Below the pieces are notes generated by a model. It ran no database searches. It was given only the letters and a program-made list of their open reading frames with translations, and was not told where the DNA came from. Made by a program: the position numbers and the translations under genes. A DNA stretch of 64,000 nucleotides from Amphiura filiformis (Eukaryota; Echinodermata; Ophiuroidea; Amphilepidida; Amphiuridae): assembly GCF_039555335.1 (NCBI RefSeq), contig NW_027305501.1, forward strand, positions 558,001 to 622,000, written 5' to 3'. Below, piece after piece: positions 56,751 to 64,000 of this stretch; position 1 is the first letter of the stretch, and each line of letters begins with the position of its first letter.

Positions 56751-57777
56751 TACTAGTGTATGTACGACTCTTGTGGTCATGTGTATAATTACCCCATATC
56801 ATTATATAGTGAGTGTGATTTAACACATTCGAGGGAATTTATGAATATGAACAACAACATGAGAAGATCATAGCCAAAACGCTGAACATAAGTATTATTT
56901 CATTTCAAATCCTGTGCCCATTTAATACAGTCATGACAGTATTAAAATTACTATATCCGCATATTGATTGCCTCTACCCGTGTTTTTTTTATGCTACACA
57001 ACAACGCATATGATCTTAGTTCTGTTCATTACCAAATGATATGCACAATAAATAGCTCCGTCTGCTACAAATAATAAACAAGCCATGTATGTATGATACT
57101 AATCTCATTCCTAGCTATCACGTAGTATGTATGCTGTGATACATGTGAATACATCGTTAAAAAAATCACGAGTGAAGTAGTACCTCTGAGAAAGAGATTA
57201 TTATATTTTTATTATTGTGCCTGGTCTTGCATAACGGGGGAAGAAGTTTATTGGTAAGGTGGGTCCCAGATGGGAACAGGAACGGTTGATTTTTGATGCA
57301 TTTTAAGACATTTGGTACAATTTGATATGAAGAATGGAGTGTTTTGGTTTTTTCTCTACCCCAAAGAGGAAAAAAAGTTTTTAGAATCACAATCCGCTCA
57401 TTCCCACCCAACTAAAATGAAGACCCCCGGGTTACAATCGCCCGACTATACATGAGCTATAGGCTTTTTTAAGTCTGCAAACATATCATTTATTCCGTGT
57501 TTGTAGGTCTGAAATCCAGCCGAGTTTTGTTTGATTTATGAAACATTTCATATCACATTGGTCATTAGTCCCCGTCACTGGGGCCGGCGACCCCAGCGAA
57601 GTATGGACCCACCTACATAAAGAATATTTGTGAGAGTCTTTATTCAAGCCTACCATCCAATCTACTGCGCATCCTGTTCTACATGTGTTGCGCATGGTCT
57701 AAATCAACTATATTTACATTTTTAACCCCTTTGCCTGATTTAAAAATATATTAATAATAAGAATGAGGATAACCTGT
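55481..57777. other. Intergenic; a CTA microsatellite and small palindromes
   Basis: A 20-bp perfect palindrome cgttctggtataccagaacg lies near 55856, and a (CTA)n tract at 56706-56756. Open frames here have no recognisable domain. Confidence 0.5.
56706..56756. repeat. (CTA)n microsatellite
   Basis: About 15 trinucleotide units, lightly interrupted. Confidence 0.92.
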
Positions 57778-57807
57778 AATAATAATAATATTAATAATAA
57801 TAATAAT

Positions 57808-57841
<34 letters not shown>

Positions 57842-57852
57842 GCAACAACAAC

Positions 57853-57932
<80 letters not shown>

Positions 57933-57943
57933 TGATAATAATA
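57778..57943. repeat. (AAT)n/(AAC)n compound microsatellite
   Basis: AAT repeats flank an AAC block (about 57809-57853). Poly-N, poly-L and poly-I frames are artefacts of it. Confidence 0.97.
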
Positions 57944-58241
57944 GCATGGTCCACGAATATACCCTTGTTATGTGTTACACTTCAACTTAAAATATTTTCA
58001 AAACTTAATTTTACAAATTGAATAACATATGATTCATTTACAATTTTTCCAAATGTTGGCGTAATATCATCATGTCATATAAAAACGCATTTTTTTAAAT
58101 AAGATTTTAATCAAAAAAAATTTAGGTATTTAGAAGGGTAATTTTTACTTCATTTAATTGGCTTGGCATTAAGTTTAACTACCTACAGCTCCATGAAAGT
58201 GCAACCAGGTTCACTAATGTCATTAAGTTTATGGTATTATG

Positions 58242-58604
58242 TTAGGGGTACTACACCCCTCGATAAATTTGTGTCTATTTTTGCATTTTTCTCAAAACTA
58301 ATAACACAGTGGTAACAAAAGTTATGTATATTATAGGGGCAAGAATCCAATTACTACACTGGAATTTCAGTGCCCCAAGACAAGTGGTTTGTTATTTATG
58401 ACCAGAAATGAGGTACCACTAGGATGTACCTCGTTTCCTATCATATATACTGAACCGCTTGTCTTGAGTCACTGAAATTTCAGTGTGGTAATTGGATTCC
58501 TTGCCCCAATAATATACATAACTTTTCTTACCAGTGTGTAATTATTTTTTGAGAAAAATGCAAAAATAGTCACAAATTTACCACATGGGTGTAGTACCCC
58601 CTTA
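58242..58604. mobile_element. Palindromic MITE with GGGGTACTACACCC ends
   Basis: Ends ttaggggtactacaccc and gggtgtagtacccccttaa are inverted. The arms pair through most of the element (ataaatttgtg, ttttgcatttttctcaaaa, ggcaagaatccaattac). Confidence 0.85.
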
Positions 58605-59088
58605 AACAAAGTAAATCAGCATGCAAAAACGTATACAAACTTTGCAAAAATGCATAAAATGCACACAGCTGCCTACAATTTCATGAAATTACAGTTTCTG
58701 TAAAATGTAATAATCAGAAAAAAATATTTGGAGGCTAGGTTTTCATTATCAAATATCAATCCATTTAATTGAATTATCATTTTTACAACTCGATGAAAGC
58801 ACAGAGATGGTTTACTGACATCAAGTTAAACAGTATTATTTTAAAAATTGAAAAACGCCTAACAGACATCAGCTGAAATATTGTATTAAATATTGCATCA
58901 ATGCACACATGTCCATACAATCTCAAAATGTGATAAGATGTAAGTTAAATGACGTAAAGGTGCATAAGTTGTCGGTAAATTGTATATAATTCGGCAAAGT
59001 TGCATACAAATTCCATTACAAAAGATTAAACACACTGTTTATAGACAGGGTGTTTAATTTCTACAACCAATATACCTATACCTAAAGG

Positions 59089-60082
59089 CTGCACAAAAAG
59101 TAACTCAGCTGTTATAAATACGCCTATAGATTCAGAACTAATAATTGAATACCTGAGTGGAAGAAGGGCCCAACTCCAATTTTTTACAAAAATGAGTTAG
59201 ACCCAGCATTTTATTGCCAGCAGACTGTTCTTCCTTGTGTGTGAAAGATGAGCCAAAATCCAAACTCTAAATAGTCTTCCACGTACACTTAATATGGTTT
59301 TCATGGAAGAAAGGCCCAACTCCATGGAGTTGGGCCCTTCTTCCACAAATATTGGGAATTTTGTTCATCCATGAAATCTGCTTTTCACTACAATAAACTT
59401 TCTTGCTAACATATTACATGCTTCTACTTGTGCAATTAATGGATAATTATCAAAATTCTGTAGCTATTTATAACACATCTGCTTACGGAACTGGCACTTG
59501 CAGTATATTAGTGGAAGAAGGGCCCAACTACAGATCGTATAAAGAGCTACACCGTTTCCATGGAAACATCATATACAATTTCGAATGTATGTAATATTGT
59601 ATGTTCATGTATTAAAGGTCCCCTGAAGGTGAAAACATTCTGCCTATAAAACTTTTCCAAATATTAAGTTTTTCTTAATATCTCAAAAACAGTTTTCATG
59701 GAGTTGGGCCCTTCTTCCACTCAGGTATTCAATTGTTTTCACAATATTTGAACATAAAAAGAAGCATTTTGATACCCTATTATTTTGTTCAATATTGACA
59801 ATACAGCAGTGTTTTGAAAGAAAAATACCTCAATTTAAAAGTTGCAGTTATTTGTATTGATTTGAAGTAAGCGCGAAGATAATGGCGGGCTTTACGTGTT
59901 TACAGTGTTAGCATTAAAACCATTGATCGCTGTAAACTGCAACTTTTACATTCGGGTATTTTTCTGTAAAAGCACCACTGTGTTGTTAATATTGAACGAC
60001 ATTTGACGAATGGGGTATCAAAGTACGTGTAAATAAATCATCCTTCTCATTATGTTGAAATATTGTGAAAACAATTATTAGT
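59089..60082. mobile_element. MITE copy ('CTGCACAAAAAG' family) carrying a nested element
   Basis: Outer sequence matches 5102-5558, with the right end truncated before the terminal repeat. It is interrupted after aactaataatt by 59147-59730. Confidence 0.82.
59147..59730. mobile_element. Nested MITE at AATT target
   Basis: Ends gaatacctgagtggaagaag and cttcttccactcaggtattc are inverted, and AATT is duplicated at both sides (59143-59146, 59731-59734). The gggcccaactcc word recurs within (59170, 59316-59345 as a palindrome, 59520), so the ends have been copied inside. Confidence 0.87.
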
Positions 60083-60550
60083 TATATAATATATAATGTA
60101 TATAAAGCGCAATTTTCTTCTGCGCATTTTGATACCTCGTTTGTTGCTCTACGATATCATTTGGTCGAGTTATGGGCGCTTGTGTGGCTTTAAGTCGGAT
60201 TTTGAAAGTTGCACTTACTCCTATTCAGGCCAATGCGTTCGTCGTGTACACACACACACAATCACGACAAAGGACACCGATGTGCTGTGTTTTCTTAACC
60301 ATGAACTTTACTTTATTTTACTCCTTCGACTTCCAACTGCAATACTTGCTAACCTTTGCTTTGGAATTAAACAATTCAACAATAAGAATTATATTTTTAT
60401 ATTACTACTCTTTTTTAAATCAACATTTATAGCAAATGTTATTAATATTCACAGTAAATTTGATCAATATCCCTAAAAAGATGTACTTTGGCAGGTTTAG
60501 TCATGAAAATATAGCTTATATAAACTTAAAACACTTGTTCAACTATATAA
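60083..60550. other. Intergenic, no feature recognised
   Basis: Overlapping open frames at 60096-60476 have no domain and no exon-like context. Confidence 0.4.
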
Positions 60551-60622
60551 TCCCAGTTAGCTCAAATGGTAGAGCATCAGGATTGTAAACAGACGGTCCC
60601 TGGTTCGAATCCCGGTAGGTAC
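60551..60622 (+). pseudogene. tRNA-Thr(TGT)-like sequence
   Basis: It has a D arm (GCTC AAATGGTA GAGC), an anticodon loop ATTGTAA (TGT) and a T arm with TTCGAAT, but the acceptor strands do not pair and the anticodon stem has mismatches. It is probably a tRNA pseudogene or SINE head. Confidence 0.55.
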
Positions 60623-60759
60623 TAAGGTAAGTGACTTGTGTAAACTTAAGGTAGTGAATTTGTCTTCGTTGTAAATTAGAGAGCCAGGTAATTTAGGACT
60701 TAAAGAAAGCGCAGTACACTAACTAATTTTATCTGTTTTTTTTTCTCATTGCGCTTGTT

Positions 60760-60870
60760 TGTCAATGGTTGGATCAACGTTGGTCAAATAACGTTGGCCC
60801 AACATCAAAGATTTAATGTTGGCCCAACGTCGCAAATTACATTTGTATTACGGTTGGGTCAATGTTGAAG
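60760..60870. repeat. Short GTTGGCCCAACAT-type repeats
   Basis: The word gttggcccaac and relatives (ggttggatcaacg, cggttgggtcaatg) recur four times, each partly palindromic. Confidence 0.65.
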
Positions 60871-61624
60871 AGAATTTTACAGAGTGTATCAATATGCATA
60901 CTGTATTTTGATACAAATCCAATATTTAAGCTACAATAATATTATGTTCTATGCTATGCTTCTTTCAAAACTTACATTGAGATCAATTTTGTGCAAACAC
61001 AACTTTACACAAGATCAACAGCAGTTCGCCCAGCACTATTTCCTAACTACCCTACAAAGTCTTGTACTGTGCCATCTCCAGGAAGGGTGACAGTAGCACT
61101 CTGATTACACTGTGGTATTGGTATATGAGTATTCTGCAGCACTTTGATGTCTGTTACTTGGTCACCAAGGATGACATGTACAGTAAAGTCTACTTGGTAG
61201 GATTTCAATATGTCCAACTTATCAATTATGAAACTGATGAAAAATACACATAAACGTGCAATTATTAATTAAATTTTACATATGCTTAGTGTTACAAAAA
61301 TATGCATTTGATATAAATTTTGCAAAAATCATCAGGATTTGACTTTTAATTACAGTGTACTATTTACACTATGCCCAAATTCTTAGGTTTGCTAGTATGT
61401 AGGCTATTTAGGCTTTAACATAGGGTATTAAGTGTAACGTTTTGACTTAATGACTTATTAAAGAAAATTTACGACTTGTCATAAGTACTTTCTACTGTTC
61501 ACATGTGGCACATGACTATGGCACAATTTGTGATGACCTACAATGCTATACAAAATAAGTTGGAATAAAAGATTGTAATGGCCATATTTTTTTAAGAGTG
61601 TATGTGCGTGTGTGTGGGGGGGGG

Positions 61625-61930
61625 GGGGCGCACAGTGTCATCGCCCCGATATCTTTATGGCAGAAATCGCCATGGTAGGTTGAATCCACCGCCACGCATG
61701 GCCATTTTGTTCCGACCTGTTTAATAGTTTTGAGACGCATAATGGACCGAATGACTAAGGCTACTGACAATTTCCCGGTGACTGACCTCGCTGTGTGTGA
61801 GTCGAGCATGGTACGCCATAGGACATATGCTTTTAGACTACCCTATACGCTGCGCTATATAATTCGGCACATATAAAATCAGAATTATTGTCAGTTTTTG
61901 AGTTCCAGACGCAAGCTTCTATCTCAACAT
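61625..61930 (-). repeat. Dispersed repeat, copy 2 (shared with 28700-29115)
   Basis: Same family as 28700-29115, with the conserved peptide words on the minus strand. It begins after a (GT)n/G-run. Confidence 0.7.
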
Positions 61931-62052
61931 ATATATATGAGTTGTCGTTTTTTTAATGTTTTTGGGCGGTTTTTTTAAATAAAAATAGATTCAATTGTTT
62001 ATTACAAAAATGAAGCATTCAATTTGATATTTTATTCATTGGCAAAAAAGAA

Positions 62053-62113
62053 TGCCGGGAATCGAACCAAGATCTTCCGTTAACTGCCAGTCGCGCCTTA
62101 TCCACTGACCTGT
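62053..62113 (-). pseudogene. tRNA-Arg-like sequence
   Basis: The minus strand has AGTGGATAAGGCG (tRNA-Arg-like D arm) and GGTTCGATTCC (B box). The anticodon and acceptor stems do not fold, so it is a degenerate tRNA-derived sequence. Confidence 0.45.
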
Positions 62114-64000
62114 TGTAATGTTGTAATTCTACGTGCACCTTTGTACTATAGATTCTTTATAAACGAATAAAAAGTGTTTAAAAGTAATCCACTTGTTTTA
62201 TGCAAAAATAATTGTCTTATTAAGTAGAGAACCACGTTATTCAGACCTGTTCTTCACAAACGCACATTATGCAAGCCTGTAAACAGAAGAGAGACATAAT
62301 ACTGAAATCTTTATTGTGTCTGCATATCGTTGATCTTATGCAAATGTCAATAATGACTGTAATAAATGAACCGTGCAAGTACACTAGCGACAGTACTACT
62401 GCCTTGTCCTTTCTTTATCCACCTTTGCATACTGTTCGTTTTCCATTAAAGGTCAGATCTCTATTCGAAGAGAATAATTATTACATTACAAGTTGACACT
62501 CGACTCGTTGCAATTTTTTTATGCCTATTTCTCCTGGAAAAAGAGAAATTGTGTGTGTTCTTCCCCCGTTTGAAGCGAAGTTAATTTTCTAGGCAGCGGG
62601 CTATGACGTACGTAAATGAAGCGGACACTATAACATGCTCTCATTTACTTGTGTGACAAGTTTGACATTAGGCTGCGATCACATAGAAGTATACGGTATA
62701 CGGTATTCGCTATTCGCTATACGAAATGCGGTATTCGATCAGGCTGAGTTCACATAGGAGTGTACTATTATTTACCATAACAATGCTGCGTAACAATATG
62801 CAGACTATTGTTCTGATTTCGGAAACAAAGCCCACACAGTATTGTTACTATGCGTTTGCTTTGTAATATTTCGTCCAACTGAAACTATAATACACAGGGA
62901 AATCAGATACATGAATTTGCAAATTCTAAGCTCAAATTATTTATTTATTTTAGGCCTAATATTTCTCATGATATTGATATACATATGAATTGTAATATCA
63001 CAATTCACTAATATATAAAAAAAAAAGAAGCGGCTGATTTTATCCATAGGTTTAAGGTTGGTCTGAACCCTGGAATTATGGAAACTTTCGGGCCTCATAA
63101 CTGCTAAATTGTTGGTGTAAAGTATATAAAAGTATACATATTTAGAATGGCAAAGACTTGATAAGTTTTTTTTATTTTTTTGAATTTTGACCAACTTCCC
63201 AAAAAATATTTGAAATGTGTGCGAAAATCGGGCTTTTTTATGATTTATTTTGAAAATTCAGCATTTTTTGACCATTTTTGGTGCAAATTTCTCGAAGTTG
63301 GTCGAAATTCAAAAAAATAAAAAAACGGCTCCTAGATATTTTTATCTAGTTTTTAAAAATTAACCCTTTCATGCACAAATTAAGTTTTAAATTCACAAAA
63401 TTTTTTATATTGTTACAGTTTACATCTAAAGGGATTACAAGAACATACCCAGTGTCAAATTTTTTGGGCGATGTTCCATTAATTAATTATGCACATCCCT
63501 GCACAACAAGGATGTCAATATTTACAAATATTTACATGCTACATCTACATAGAAAAACTTAAGACTTTAGTCATTTTCTAAAATAATAGAGAAATTGGGG
63601 TAAAATGTAAAAAAACTTGGGCTGAAAATGATGTAGAAATATTATTGGACTTTACAAAATAAGGAATTCAGGCAAAAAACAGAAACAAGTGACATATATG
63701 CAACCATGTACATGCATACAAATGAATTGAAGTTCACGAATTACAACTTGTGAATTAGATTTCATGAATTACAACTTGTAATTAGAATTTAACTTCAACT
63801 AGATGTTATTCCTAGCCTAATTAGAGTTCAACAACTCAAGTTGAAATACAATCATTATTACATCCACTCTGTAGTAGGCCTATTTCATTCTATATGTATG
63901 TACTTTCCTATACCACCATGGTAAATGTTACACCTGTAATGCACAGTGTCCTCTTATGAGGACGGAGGGCGCTATAGTAAGACACCACAATGGCGCATTG
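62114..64000. other. Intergenic repeats, no gene recognised
   Basis: 62790-62890 is shared with 35840-35950, and 63010-63330 has a loose inverted repeat (gaccaactt / aagttggtc). Nothing supports a coding exon to the window end. Confidence 0.45.

Noticed and set aside
60096..60476. 126-codon open frame
   Set aside because: No domain, no codon or boundary support; a competing overlapping frame of similar length is equally open.

Overview
The window is animal nuclear DNA. Coding sequence lies in short, phase-symmetric exons separated by long AT-rich introns, and the rest is packed with foldback elements, DNA transposons, a Penelope-like element, a LINE and microsatellites. Small LDLa exons plus a six-cysteine SRCR exon, a PHD-finger CR1-like LINE and a GIY-YIG Penelope element fit a marine deuterostome invertebrate. 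Echinoderm or hemichordate is my best inference; the species cannot be read from the sequence.

Region 1 (1-20.1 kb) holds the only host protein-coding signal I can defend. It is a run of minus-strand exons: one SRCR domain at 19735-20061, then seven intact LDL-receptor class A (LDLa) exons down to 625-759, plus one broken LDLa copy. Each intact exon has an AG acceptor, a GT donor and length divisible by three, in phase 1-1. Together they encode about 409 residues of an extracellular, disulfide-rich, calcium-binding modular protein. No start codon, signal peptide, membrane segment or terminal exon is visible, so this is the middle of a longer gene, or SRCR and LDLa parts of two neighbours. Introns and exons have been duplicated together several times: 3.3-3.8 and 8.3-9.0 kb against 15.2-17.3 kb; 8.8-10.3 kb in tandem with 10.3-11.4 kb; 1-577 against 1175-2900.

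Region 2 (20.4-24 kb) is a dead Penelope-like retroelement with reverse transcriptase and GIY-YIG remnants, inverted terminal repeats of about 100 bp, and a foldback element nested inside.

Region 3 (24-50 kb) has no recognisable host gene. It contains a 2.1 kb TTAA-flanked foldback carrying 88-bp tandem repeats with a CACGTG palindrome, a decayed mariner/Tc1-type element (32.4-33.7 kb), a foldback enclosing a Myb/SANT-like fragment (34.6-35.7 kb), a 1.5 kb foldback (36.5-38.0 kb), a deleted Tc1/mariner-type element with long inverted repeats (41.3-42.4 kb), a CpG-rich promoter-like block (43.7-44.2 kb), and many MITEs and hairpins.

Region 4 (50.9-54.7 kb) is a nearly full-length CR1-like LINE broken by three frameshifts. 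It carries a 2A-like motif, a PHD finger, an endonuclease and a reverse transcriptase. Region 5 (54.7-64 kb) is again MITEs (one with a second element nested at an AATT site), microsatellites and tRNA-like pseudogenes.

The window therefore documents one modular receptor-like gene growing by exon and intron duplication, beside a dense record of mobile-element insertion.
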